From assembly GCA_026702745.1 (NCBI GenBank), contig JAPPBT010000025.1:1-64000 (forward strand): a DNA stretch of 64,000 nucleotides, read 5' to 3'. How positions within the stretch are numbered: the first letter of the stretch is position 1; each line of letters starts with the position of its first letter. The stretch is from Gemmatimonadota bacterium (GTDB lineage: Bacteria > JAAXHH01). The notes beneath the pieces are model-generated. The model had not been told where the DNA came from. It was given only the letters and a program-made list of their open reading frames with translations, and did not search any database. This document shows, one piece after another, positions 46,794 through 54,779 of this stretch. Both the position numbers and the translations under genes were made by a program.

Positions 46794-47041
46794 TCAGTTT
46801 TCAAGATACCGCAGGATGGCGAATACGATGGCGCTGAACACCACCACACCGGACAGCACCACGGTTAGGATAAACGACTTCGTGGCGACTTGGTTCAGCT
46901 TCTCCTCTACCTTCCCCAGCCGCACCCAAATGCTCTCGGTCCCGTGGTACAGATCCCTTCGATGCGATCGATAGACCGCTTGATTTCCGTCGTGGAATTA
47001 CCCTGCTTGCCACGCGGTGTCTTATCTTTGTTCTCGCTCAT
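46794..47041 (-). pseudogene. Frameshifted small tail-anchored coiled-coil membrane protein
   Basis: From ATG 47041 the minus strand reads MSENKDKTPRGKQGNSTTEIKRSIDRIEG, then leaves frame and meets a TAG. The frame one base over continues with LYHGTESIWVRLGKVEEKLNQVATK and the membrane helix SFILTVVLSGVVVFSAIVFAILRYLEN to a TGA at 46794. Adding one G to the GGG in the codon after RIE joins the two into an 82-residue protein, so a single-base loss in a G-run is the likely lesion, or a sequencing error. The coiled-coil-plus-membrane-helix build resembles the 50.7 and 54.1 kb proteins. Confidence 0.7.
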
Positions 47042-47238
47042 GTCCTGACCTTGTCTTGATGTTCATCCGTCCTGTATCACCGTGCTGCATCCATACTGCG
47101 TCCGATACTCGAGTTTTGATTCTGCGTCGTTCACCTCGATTCCCGCAAAGGGCCAACTGGACAACGAAACGACCCGTCCGACGCTGCGTGCCGGTCCGCC
47201 GCCGACCGCCGGTGGATCTTACCGCCGGTCACGGGTTG

Positions 47239-47394
47239 TCATCCCCTGGTCAGGATTTCAGCGCACAAAACGATCAGGCCAAAGGTTCCCAGCAATGTCA
47301 GAATAAGCCAGATGATAAACCAGGCCCGCAGAAGATTCCGGATGCTCTCCAGAATGGTCATTTCCGTGTCCGGAAGCTCGAGATCCCTACCCAT
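47239..47394 (-). CDS. 51-residue small membrane protein
   Basis: ATG at 47394 with AAAGG five bases upstream, stop TGA at 47239. The protein has a short polar head (MGRDLELPDTEMTILESIRN), then a long hydrophobic span LLRAWFIIWLILTLLGTFGL and VLCAEILT, enough for one or two membrane crossings. Too short for most gene callers. It precedes the frameshifted small membrane gene on the same strand by about 200 bases, so the two may be a pair. No known family recognised. The rest of 47042-47238 shows nothing. Confidence 0.6.
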   Translation of the reverse strand: MGRDLELPDTEMTILESIRNLLRAWFIIWLILTLLGTFGLIVLCAEILTRG

Positions 47395-47765
47395 CTACCT
47401 TTCTCCATGCAATGCATACCATGATGGAACCTGCCGTGTTTCGGTCGCTTTGTACTTGCCGGGGCTCCTACTTGCGGCGGGGGAAGGGGTGCACGGTGCA
47501 GAGCATCCACCGCATCGGCACCGCCGGGTGCACCGTACACTTTTCGCGGACTCTGTCTTGCACCCGCCGTATGATCCCGGCGCACCGATGTAGCCCGGTA
47601 AATGTAAATTCGACGCACGCCTTGACGCGTGCCATGAGGAATCGACCGTTACCCGGTCTTTACAAAATAGTGATTTGGCCGTTACACACACATGGAAAAA
47701 CAGTTCAATATATGCTATAAACGTGAATATCGGAATATATAATGTGATATTTCGTGATTTAGTAT

Positions 47766-47834
47766 AAAAAACCGCCTTCGGGCATAGGTAGTCACGGTCA
47801 TTTCGTGACCATGATCGTCCCTCGCGAAGGCGGT
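47766..47834 (-). terminator. Large nested hairpin with minus-strand U-tract (terminator or end of an ncRNA)
   Basis: Perfect outer arms ACCGCCTTCG (47771-47780) and CGAAGGCGGT (47825-47834). The enclosed 44 bases fold again as TCACGGTCA...TGACCATGA with one mismatch. A-run 47766-47770 gives a U-tract in the minus-strand RNA. The nearest upstream minus-strand gene is the MarR regulator, 480 bases away. Between 47395 and 47765 there is no gene, only a repeated GGGTGCAC motif and AT-rich DNA near 47690-47765. Confidence 0.65.
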
Positions 47835-48317
47835 ATTCGGGCGACAGCCCGCAGCGTATGCAAATAACCTGGGTCGGCGTGAGACGTAGCTCGAGATGAC
47901 CGCTTAGTTCAACGCTTCCGATTCTTAGGGAAGTATATTGGGCGACGTTCCATCCCCGGCGGGTTCACACTTTATCGTTAACCTGAATCTCATGTCGACA
48001 CCTCTGTGGAATGAATAAAAACTGAAATCGAAATGGATCTCAAGGGCCGTCGCCTGGCCGTGAGTCAGGTGCGCATTGGGAATCAGACGAAGCGGTCAGA
48101 CTAAACGTGGTCTAAGGTGTGGGCAAATTGTGGGCAAGACGTGGAGTAGATGCAGGCTGATCGCAGGTTGGGCCCAGGATCGAAGATGCAGGACTAAAGA
48201 AGCAGGCAAATCGCCGGATGGATGCGGCTAGATGCAGGCTAAGGTAGGGTAGAACCGAGGCAATAAAGAGTAACGAACCGGAATCTGTAGAAGCGCGGCG
48301 GATCTGGGGCCGCACCC
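47835..48317. other. Gene-free stretch with short degenerate repeats
   Basis: No convincing reading frame. The motif TAGATGCAGGCT occurs twice (near 48148 and 48229), and TGTGGGCAA twice in tandem near 48118-48136. It may be the transcribed tail of the MarR gene ending at the large hairpin, or hold an unrecognised RNA. Confidence 0.4.
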
Positions 48318-48812
48318 TTAACCGGAAGCGGCGGCCGTCGATGCGGCGTCGTCGCTCGTCCGGAGATCTTCTTCGGTACACCAGATCAGTTCGAGCGACT
48401 GGACCACCTTTTCGAACTGCTCCAGGTCCCACTGATCGGACGCCTTCAGGGCCCTGGTTTTAATGTGCTCCCAGAACATATCGGTCGCCACCCGGCCGTT
48501 CTTGGTAAGTTCACACTTTACGACTCTCCGGTCGTTCGGGTCCGAATCCCGCTGAACCAACTGCTTTTTTACCAGGCGGTCCACGATGGTCGTGGTCGTG
48601 GAAAGGCCACTGCCCAGGGAACCGGCCAACTGGCCCATCCTGAGCGGACCCGCGTGCTCAAGCAGGATCAGAGTCTTGACCTGGGGCACGGTCATGTCCA
48701 GCCCCTGCCACTCATCCAGCCTGGCTATGTACGTCAAACGGCACAGGTTTCTCACCACGGACACGTAGCGATCGGAAAGTTCTCTCAGGTTGTTGATCTG
48801 CACGATGCTCAC
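48318..48812 (-). CDS. MarR-family transcriptional regulator
   Basis: 164 residues with the MarR winged helix: MTVPQVKTLILLEHAGPLRMGQLAGSLGSGLSTTTTIVDRLVKKQLVQRDSDPNDRRVVKCELTKNGR, including the conserved D-x-R-D/R wing. Helical arms at each end form the dimer. AAGGTGAG precedes the ATG. It stands alone with a good promoter carrying direct repeats, and no adjacent efflux or degradation gene suggests its target. Confidence 0.92.
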   Translation of the reverse strand: MSIVQINNLRELSDRYVSVVRNLCRLTYIARLDEWQGLDMTVPQVKTLILLEHAGPLRMGQLAGSLGSGLSTTTTIVDRLVKKQLVQRDSDPNDRRVVKCELTKNGRVATDMFWEHIKTRALKASDQWDLEQFEKVVQSLELIWCTEEDLRTSDDAASTAAASG

Positions 48813-48887
48813 CTTCGTTGAATCACCGGCTCATGCGAGGTAACACGAGGAAACAGGGAATGTCATTCGCTTTCATCACGATACGCA

Positions 48888-48930
48888 ATTCTACGCAACA
48901 AACAGTGCTTTTGTCAAGCAATATCAAGCA
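48888..48930 (-). promoter_or_regulatory. Promoter of the MarR gene with adjacent direct repeats
   Basis: Minus strand perfect TTGACA (48912-48917), 18-base spacer, TAGAAT (48888-48893). TCAAGCA occurs on the plus strand at 48914-48920 and 48924-48930, overlapping the -35, a possible autoregulatory site. Confidence 0.7.
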
Positions 48931-49497
48931 TTTCGTGCAATCGGCAGGGCGGATTTGTGATGGAAAAATCACACCGAAATCGGAAACCGATGTATATCCA
49001 ATAATACTAAACAAAAACAATAATAATTAGAATATAGTTGTGATATATGTCAGTATTATGAAATAACAAATTTCACTATTCTGCATTTTATCGGTATAAA
49101 GGACGTTCAAAACGTGAATATAGTAATTGTTGTTACGAGAAAGTCTATTCATTGCCATACTCTATCACTATTAATAACAATTATTTACGAAATGTTCTTA
49201 TAGCAATACTTTGATCTCATATAGATTGTTGATTAAATCTGTGAATTTTGCTCAAAATTTGTGTGTGAATTGTGCAACAATACTGACTACTCGATTAAGT
49301 TTGGCAACGTATTCATGGCAATTATTCCATGTTAAGAAGGGTGTATGGTTTAATGTTCGGAAGCTTCGAAGTATCCTGACTCAACACATAAACGGTAGAC
49401 GACTTGGTAGTAGTCAGTGCAGTCAGTCCGATCTCCACTTAGGTTTTCCACACGTTATCCACTCCTGATTCACCTCCCGCTCCCTTAGTTATCCACA
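48931..49497. other. AT-rich region ending in three DnaA-box-like 9-mers (replication-origin candidate)
   Basis: About 500 bases with 30% or less GC (lowest near 49000-49200), then TTTTCCACA (49444-49452), TTATCCACT (49455-49463) and TTATCCACA (49489-49497, a perfect DnaA box), all in the same direction. An AT-rich unwinding zone beside clustered DnaA boxes is the basic plan of a bacterial origin. Genes to the right are almost all plus strand. No dnaA, gyrB, gidA or parAB is visible, so this is a candidate only. Reading frames in this stretch lack ribosome sites. Confidence 0.4.
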
Positions 49498-49539
49498 TCC
49501 TTTCAACATTCAATGCATGGCCAGGCTGGCGGCAGGCTG

Positions 49540-50568
49540 CTACCGAGGCCCGAACTGGTCGGCCAGTTTCTCTGCCCAGGCCCGGTTCGCGTCGATCGTT
49601 CGGCCGGCGTTGTGCGGCGTATGCACGACGTTGTGGCGCCCGAGCAGCGGATCGCCGAGGAGCAGGGGTTCCATGTCCCACACGTCCGCCGCCAGGCTCA
49701 ATTCGTCGGCCAGGACCCGACGTCGGACCGCTTCCATGTCGCAGATCAGGGCTCGGGTGACCAGCACCACGAGGCACCCGCGGGGCAGCGCGTCGATGTG
49801 TCCGGCTTTGACCAGGCCGTGCGTGGATTCGGTAAGCGGCACCATGGGCGCGAACACCTCCGCATCCGAAACCAGCTGATCCAGGTGGTAGATCCGGCGC
49901 GCGCCGGCGCGGTGAAAGCCCGGTTCGGTGGCGTAGGGGTCCCAGGACGCCACGTCGGCGCCCAGCATGGACGCGAAGCTCGCGTATCGGCTGGCGATGT
50001 TGCCGGCCCCCACGATCCGCACCCGCTTGCCGGCCAGCGTGCCGCTCGCGAAGGCGGGATCGTCGCCGAACTGCTGGCCCCGTGCTCCGGGCAGGCCCCG
50101 GCCGCCGGGCGGCTCGTAGTCCCAGGGCGTCTGTCCGTCGATGATCTCCCGGTGCAGCTGGGGGATCCGCCGCAAACCGCACAATGTCAGCGCCAGCCCG
50201 AATTCCGCCACGGACTGCGACCAGAAACCTTCGCTCGGATGGACGTAAACGGCGACGCCGGCTTCCGCCAGGTACGCGTCGCATGCCTCGTCCAGCCCCC
50301 TGCCGCAGGCGGCCTGGAAAGTCGCTTCCTCCAGCGCACCGAAATTCCGTAGACATTCGACGGTCACCGATATGCCGAGGGTGGCCAGCCGTGTCACGCT
50401 CCCCGCACGGTCCGCAGGTCCCGCGTCCGCCACGACTTCGCCCAGGGGCCGGTCGTCCCCGTGCGCCGGGCGGATCAGTTCGGCATCGGGCCAGAGGGTA
50501 TGGAAATGGGCTGCGGCAAAGGGCCATACCCCGTCGAAGTCGGGATGAACGACGATCAGATCGCCCAT
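49540..50568 (-). CDS. D-isomer-specific 2-hydroxyacid dehydrogenase (NAD-binding)
   Basis: 342 residues from ATG 50568 with GGAGGG eight bases upstream; the ORF can extend ten residues. The NAD motif is LAGKRVRIVGAGNIASRYASFASMLGADV (GxGxxx). VPLTESTHGLVKAGHIDALPRGCLVVLVTRALICDMEAV follows, where the catalytic Arg is in TRALI, then AADVWDMEPL and HNVVHTPHNAG with the catalytic His. Close to the phosphoglycerate/hydroxypyruvate dehydrogenase group. The N-terminal half is divergent, so the substrate is open. Confidence 0.88.
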   Translation of the reverse strand: MGDLIVVHPDFDGVWPFAAAHFHTLWPDAELIRPAHGDDRPLGEVVADAGPADRAGSVTRLATLGISVTVECLRNFGALEEATFQAACGRGLDEACDAYLAEAGVAVYVHPSEGFWSQSVAEFGLALTLCGLRRIPQLHREIIDGQTPWDYEPPGGRGLPGARGQQFGDDPAFASGTLAGKRVRIVGAGNIASRYASFASMLGADVASWDPYATEPGFHRAGARRIYHLDQLVSDAEVFAPMVPLTESTHGLVKAGHIDALPRGCLVVLVTRALICDMEAVRRRVLADELSLAADVWDMEPLLLGDPLLGRHNVVHTPHNAGRTIDANRAWAEKLADQFGPR

Positions 50569-50723
50569 GTGGATATCCCTCCGAGGTGAGTAAAACAAAT
50601 CAAGACACGAGAATGCGGAAATTACCAGCGACTAACCTTATATAGCGGGCATTCATCGATGTGGCAACGGTCAGAGAACGGCCACCATGGTTATCCTTGA
50701 ACAATCCACAACGGAGGCTTAAA

Positions 50724-51146
50724 TTGAATAAACCACAAGTACCAGATCACACCGACGATTTCGATCAAAGGATATCGGCCCTGGAGTCGGACATGGACAC
50801 GATCAAATCGAATTTCGAGGGCCTGACTGCCACGCTGCAGAAATCGTTTGCCAAGGTCGAAGAAGATATTCAGGGTATCCGTGATTTGATTGCAAAGGTA
50901 ATCGTGCATACCAATGAAAGATTCAGATCCATTGACGACAAGATACAGTCCATGGATAACAGAATACAGTCCATGGACGCCAGGATTCAGTCCACTCGCG
51001 ATGACCTGCAGAAAAGCTTCAGGGATGACCTGCGCGATTTCCGCAGGGAAATCAAAGAGGATGTAAGGAACAGCGTCAACGGGTTACGTTGGACCGTTGG
51101 AATCATCGTTGCACTTGCCGTAGCGGTGATGAAACTGTTGCCGTGA
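50724..51146 (+). CDS. Coiled-coil protein with C-terminal membrane anchor
   Basis: 140 residues from a TTG at 50724 with GGAGG seven bases upstream; a GTG at 50661 would add 21 residues with no support. A long coiled coil contains repeats (DDKIQSMDNRIQSMDARIQSTRDDLQKSF) and ends in a single membrane helix (WTVGIIVALAVAVMKLL). It resembles the 17.4 kb and 54.1 kb proteins in build but with the anchor at the other end. Function unknown. It is followed by a PIG-L deacetylase 47 bases later. Confidence 0.68.
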   Translation: MNKPQVPDHTDDFDQRISALESDMDTIKSNFEGLTATLQKSFAKVEEDIQGIRDLIAKVIVHTNERFRSIDDKIQSMDNRIQSMDARIQSTRDDLQKSFRDDLRDFRREIKEDVRNSVNGLRWTVGIIVALAVAVMKLLP

Positions 51147-51193
51147 GCAGATTTGCGATATTCGACGCTGGTGATGCCCGCTCGTTATCTCGG

Positions 51194-53164
51194 ATGCGAC
51201 ATGAAATGATGCGAGACCTATGCTTACTTGCGGGAAGATGGCTTGCCTTCGCCCTGCTTCCCCTGACGCTGTCCGGATCTGTCTTCGCACAGCCCATAGA
51301 ACAGATGCGATCCGACCACTTGCTGAAAGTAGACCTGCTCTACATTGGTGCCCATCCCGATGATGAAAGCGGGGTCACGGCCACTTTCGCGCGCGAGGTC
51401 CTCGACGGCGGCGCGAAGGCGGGCATCGTGCTCATCACGCGCGGCGAGGGCGGCGGCAACGCCATCGGCCGGGAGCTCGGACCTTCGCTGGGCATACTCC
51501 GCGAGGCTGAGATCCGCCGGTCCGCGGCCGAGTACGGGGTGGACCTGGTCTACTTCCTGGACAAGACCGATTTCTTCTACACGCTGAGCGACCAGGCCAC
51601 CTACGACGTGTGGGGCTACGAGGACACGCTGGGCAGGGTCGTGCGGATGGTCCGCCTGCTTCGTCCGGATGTCATCGTGACCATGTGGCCCGGTCCGGGC
51701 ACCCACGGCCATCACCAGGTGGCGGCACGGCTCGCAACGGAGGCCTTCACCGCCGCGGCCGATCCCGATCAGTTTCCGGCGCAGATCGAGGACGAGTATC
51801 TGCGTACATGGCAGCCGGTGAAACTGTACTACAACGCCCGCCGGCTGGGTGCCTTCTTCATACCCACGGGCGACATCTCACCCAGCCGCTTCATGAGCTA
51901 CGCGGAGATCAAGTCCCTGGCCCTGCGCAACTTCCGGTCGCAGGGTTTCGACCGTAGGGCTACGGTACCGCCGCGTGGTGCCGGGGCGGAGGCGTTCATG
52001 CTGGTCAAGACCCTCGTGCCGCCTTCGCCGAAGGGCCTCAATACCCTCCTCGGCGGCCTGGAGGGGCCACGCGATACCGGCATCGTCCTGGGTCCTCCGC
52101 CTTCGACGGAACCGCTGTCCATCGGCATGGTGCCTCGCTCGGACATCGTCCGCTACCGTCGGTGGGCCGAGGAGCACCAGGTATCATGGGTCGCGGACCT
52201 GTTGCCCGCCGCGCTGTCTATCGGATCGGGCATGACCGGTACCCTGGAGGCGGAGGTCGTCAGCCGGATCCCCGACGGCGCGTCGGGCCGGGTAAGGCTC
52301 GAACTTCCCGAGGGGTGGACGGACAGCCCCATGCAGGTGGACTACGAGTTGCCGGGCCCTGGCGAGACGACGGTCGCCTTCACCGTGCGCGTGCCGGATG
52401 ACGTCGCGCAGGGCAGCTTTCCGGTGCGGCTGTCGGCCGTCCCGGTGGAAGATCCGGACGGGGATGGACCAACCGTTGACAGTAGCGGCATGATCGACGT
52501 GCTGCCGGTCATGGATCTCACCCTCGCGGCGGGTCCCATGGAGATCGACGGCGACCTTGCAGACTGGGCGGGGATCGCGCCCCAACCCATCCCGTCGGAC
52601 CACATCTGGTCGGGTTCCCTGCCGGGCGGCGACGACGACTGCAGCGCGGTGTTCCGCGCAGCCTACGACCATGAGAACCTGTACGTCGCCGTGGACGTGC
52701 GGGACGACGAGGTGGTCTGCAACATCGCGCCGGACGACATCAAGGGCCACTGGCGTTCCGATGCCGTGGAGATCTGCGTCGACCCCTCCGGCCGGAGCGA
52801 CAACACACTGACGGTCTTCAAGGCGGGCATCTTTCCCGGCACCACGGCGGGACCCGAACCCCGGGCGGCACGGGATGCCGACGCGCGCCAGGGCGTGATC
52901 GAGAAGACGGCGCCGGGCATGCGGGTGGCTTCCAGGTTCACAGAAACCGGCTATGTGATCGAGACCGCTATCCCCTGGGCCGACATGCCGGGTGGTGCGG
53001 CGCCGCAGACCGGCGAGACCATCGGCTTCAACGTGGTAATCTACGACGGCGACGAGACCGATGCCGGCCCCGGGGCCAACATCGGCAAGGCCCGGCTGGC
53101 CTGGTCCTACCGACCCTCCGCCCAGGCCCTGCCCTACTACTACGGCCGGGCCGTCGTCCGGTAG
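51194..53164 (+). CDS. Secreted PIG-L/LmbE-family deacetylase with C-terminal CBM9-like domain
   Basis: 656 residues. An N-terminal signal peptide (LCLLAGRWLAFALLPLTLSGSVFA) is followed by the zinc deacetylase domain: IGAHPDDESG (HPDDE), TRGEGGGNAIG, and PGTHGHHQVAARLA with the third ligand. Residues about 465-650 resemble a family 9 carbohydrate-binding module: MEIDGDLADWAGI, LYVAVDVRDDEV, DAVEICVDPSG, YVIETAIPWADM. It likely deacetylates N-acetylated glycans or polyketide/lipid glycosides outside the cytoplasm; thiol-biosynthesis deacetylases are cytosolic and lack this tail. The start is uncertain: 51194, 51206 and 51209 are all possible. Confidence 0.88.
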   Translation: MRHEMMRDLCLLAGRWLAFALLPLTLSGSVFAQPIEQMRSDHLLKVDLLYIGAHPDDESGVTATFAREVLDGGAKAGIVLITRGEGGGNAIGRELGPSLGILREAEIRRSAAEYGVDLVYFLDKTDFFYTLSDQATYDVWGYEDTLGRVVRMVRLLRPDVIVTMWPGPGTHGHHQVAARLATEAFTAAADPDQFPAQIEDEYLRTWQPVKLYYNARRLGAFFIPTGDISPSRFMSYAEIKSLALRNFRSQGFDRRATVPPRGAGAEAFMLVKTLVPPSPKGLNTLLGGLEGPRDTGIVLGPPPSTEPLSIGMVPRSDIVRYRRWAEEHQVSWVADLLPAALSIGSGMTGTLEAEVVSRIPDGASGRVRLELPEGWTDSPMQVDYELPGPGETTVAFTVRVPDDVAQGSFPVRLSAVPVEDPDGDGPTVDSSGMIDVLPVMDLTLAAGPMEIDGDLADWAGIAPQPIPSDHIWSGSLPGGDDDCSAVFRAAYDHENLYVAVDVRDDEVVCNIAPDDIKGHWRSDAVEICVDPSGRSDNTLTVFKAGIFPGTTAGPEPRAARDADARQGVIEKTAPGMRVASRFTETGYVIETAIPWADMPGGAAPQTGETIGFNVVIYDGDETDAGPGANIGKARLAWSYRPSAQALPYYYGRAVVR

Positions 53165-53165
53165 G

Positions 53166-53224
53166 CCGCCCATTCACCAGTCCGCCCATTCACCAGTCCG
53201 CCCATTCACCAGTCCGCCCACTCA
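53166..53224. repeat. 16-base tandem repeat directly after the deacetylase stop
   Basis: CCGCCCATTCACCAGT at 53166, 53182 and 53198, plus a partial fourth unit to 53224. It begins two bases after the TAG. Confidence 0.93.
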
Positions 53225-53253
53225 ATAGGCCACCCACTGAGAAGGGAATCGTA

Positions 53254-53814
53254 TTGAACCGCGACGACGCAATCGCCTTGCTGCACGAGCACACGAAGAC
53301 GGACAGCCTGCGGAAGCACGCCCTGGGCGTGGAGGCCGCCATGCGCCACTACGCCAGGAAGTACGGCGAGGACGAGGAGAAATGGGGCATCGTGGGCCTG
53401 CTGCACGACTTCGACTACGAAGCCACGCCCGACCCCAAGGACCATCCTATGCGCGGGGCGAAAATCCTGGAGGAGAAAGGCTATCCCGAGGACGTCATCT
53501 ACGCCATCAAGTCCCACGCCACCTACCTCGGCCTCGAACGGCGCAGCCTGATGGACAAGGCGCTCTTCGCCGTGGATGAACTCGTGGGTTTCATCACCGC
53601 CGTCGCCCTCGTGCGCCCCTCCGGAAGCGTACACGAGGTGAAGGTGAAATCCGTGCGCAAGAAGATGAAGGCCATCGCCTTCGCCCGCGCCGTTTCCCGC
53701 GAGGACATCGTCGAAGGGGCCGAAAGCCTCGGTCTAGATCTGGGTGATCACATCGCCAACGTCATCGAGGCCATGCAGGGCGAAGCCGCCGCACTGGGTC
53801 TCGCTGGTTCCTAA
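53254..53814 (+). CDS. HDIG-type metal-dependent phosphohydrolase
   Basis: 186 residues, TTG start with AAGGGA six bases upstream. The HD signature is RKHALGVEAAMRHYARKYG (first His) and GIVGLLHDFDYE (HD pair); KSHATYLGL and AVDELVGFI supply later ligands. This is the small HDIG hydrolase group found near nucleotide or signalling genes. Substrate unknown: (d)NMP, cyclic dinucleotide or other phosphoester. The stop is followed at once by an 11-base tandem repeat. Confidence 0.88.
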   Translation: MNRDDAIALLHEHTKTDSLRKHALGVEAAMRHYARKYGEDEEKWGIVGLLHDFDYEATPDPKDHPMRGAKILEEKGYPEDVIYAIKSHATYLGLERRSLMDKALFAVDELVGFITAVALVRPSGSVHEVKVKSVRKKMKAIAFARAVSREDIVEGAESLGLDLGDHIANVIEAMQGEAAALGLAGS

Positions 53815-53815
53815 C

Positions 53816-53848
53816 CGGCTCCTGGTCGGCTCCTGGTCGGCTCCTGTC
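53816..53848. repeat. 11-base tandem repeat directly after the HD-hydrolase stop
   Basis: CGGCTCCTGGT at 53816 and 53827, with a decayed third unit at 53838. It begins two bases after the TAA and grades into similar CTGG-rich sequence to about 53880. Otherwise 53815-54083 shows nothing. Confidence 0.85.
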
Positions 53849-54083
53849 CGGCCCTGGCTGGGCTTCTTGTCGGTCCTGGGCAGCCATTACCACTCCCGGT
53901 CGTCTTCTGGCTCTCCTAAGACCGTATCCTGCCAGCCGGTCAGACTCCTCACATACCCACTGGTTTTTTCTTACGAGATATCCGAACTCGATCTCGGCTA
54001 TTTCATTATATAAGGGGCTGCTACCTAAGGGGAATGCACGCCCGGACCCACGGCTGATTTAGATTCACCGTCCCGGAGAAACG

Positions 54084-54392
54084 ATGGAACGTAAGGATTG
54101 GGTAATGCTCGGTGGTTTCGTCGGAACGATTTTGACGATCATTGTCGTCTTCTTTGCTGGATTGCAGATCATGAACAGTCGATTCGAGGCGGTAGATCGT
54201 CGATTCGAGGCAGTAGATCGTCGATTCGAGGCGATAGATCGTCGATTCGAAGCGATAGACAGACGTTTCGTGGCAATAGACAGACGTTTCGTGGCAATTG
54301 AAAACCGACTGTTATCTATCGAGGAACATCTCAGGGGTCCCGAAGCAACTTTGGATGACGCCGCATCGGTCGATAAGGGGGCGATTCCCTAG
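54084..54392 (+). CDS. Small membrane-anchored coiled-coil protein (RRFEAVD repeat)
   Basis: 102 residues: membrane helix VMLGGFVGTILTIIVVFFAGLQIM, then six near-perfect heptads RRFEAVD/RRFEAID/RRFVAID, ending IENRLLSIEEHLRG. The DNA is a 21-base tandem repeat. GGAG precedes the ATG. Same build as the 17.4 kb protein, so the genome carries a small family. Heptads of this type predict a straight multimeric coil. Function unknown. Confidence 0.7.
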   Translation: MERKDWVMLGGFVGTILTIIVVFFAGLQIMNSRFEAVDRRFEAVDRRFEAIDRRFEAIDRRFVAIDRRFVAIENRLLSIEEHLRGPEATLDDAASVDKGAIP

Positions 54393-54697
54393 TCTCATCC
54401 CCCTGAACAGGAATGTAGAACTGGACGGTCTGCGCCTTGTTCGCACGGTGTTGGAAGGACCGTTTTACGAAATGGTTGAAATAATGGGCAGAGCCCGTTT
54501 TCGTGGTCTCGGTGATCGATATTTTTGAAATGAATACCAGGTTTTCCCGTATCGAAGGGCAATAATAAACACCAGTTGTCATGTCAGGCAGCGAGACACC
54601 GCCAACCGGGTCGGAGGTTACCTGAGGGTATCCGGTGAGGATTGACACGATTCCCTGACCAGTCCGTCGCAACGCGAGACCGCCGCCCCCAAACCCG

Positions 54698-54726
54698 TTG
54701 ACTTCCGGGTGATTCCGGTGTAGTTT
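54698..54726 (+). promoter_or_regulatory. Promoter candidate for the methylmalonyl-CoA mutase gene
   Basis: TTGACT (54698-54703), 17-base spacer, TAGTTT (54721-54726), 54 bases before the start codon; the -10 is weak. The rest of 54393-54697 shows no supported gene. Confidence 0.4.
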
Positions 54727-54779
54727 TCAGGGTCCATTCAGCTACCCTTCTACCCGTCTGCAACGCGGACTAACCGGTC

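Noticed and set aside
49211-49468. 85-codon frame in the AT-rich region
   Set aside because: TTG start without ribosome site, very AT-rich composition, ends inside the DnaA-box cluster, no recognisable domain.
54331-54672. 113-codon minus frame between the coiled-coil and mutase genes
   Set aside because: No known domain, no ribosome site, overlaps the end of a real gene. Could be a fragment, but nothing supports it.
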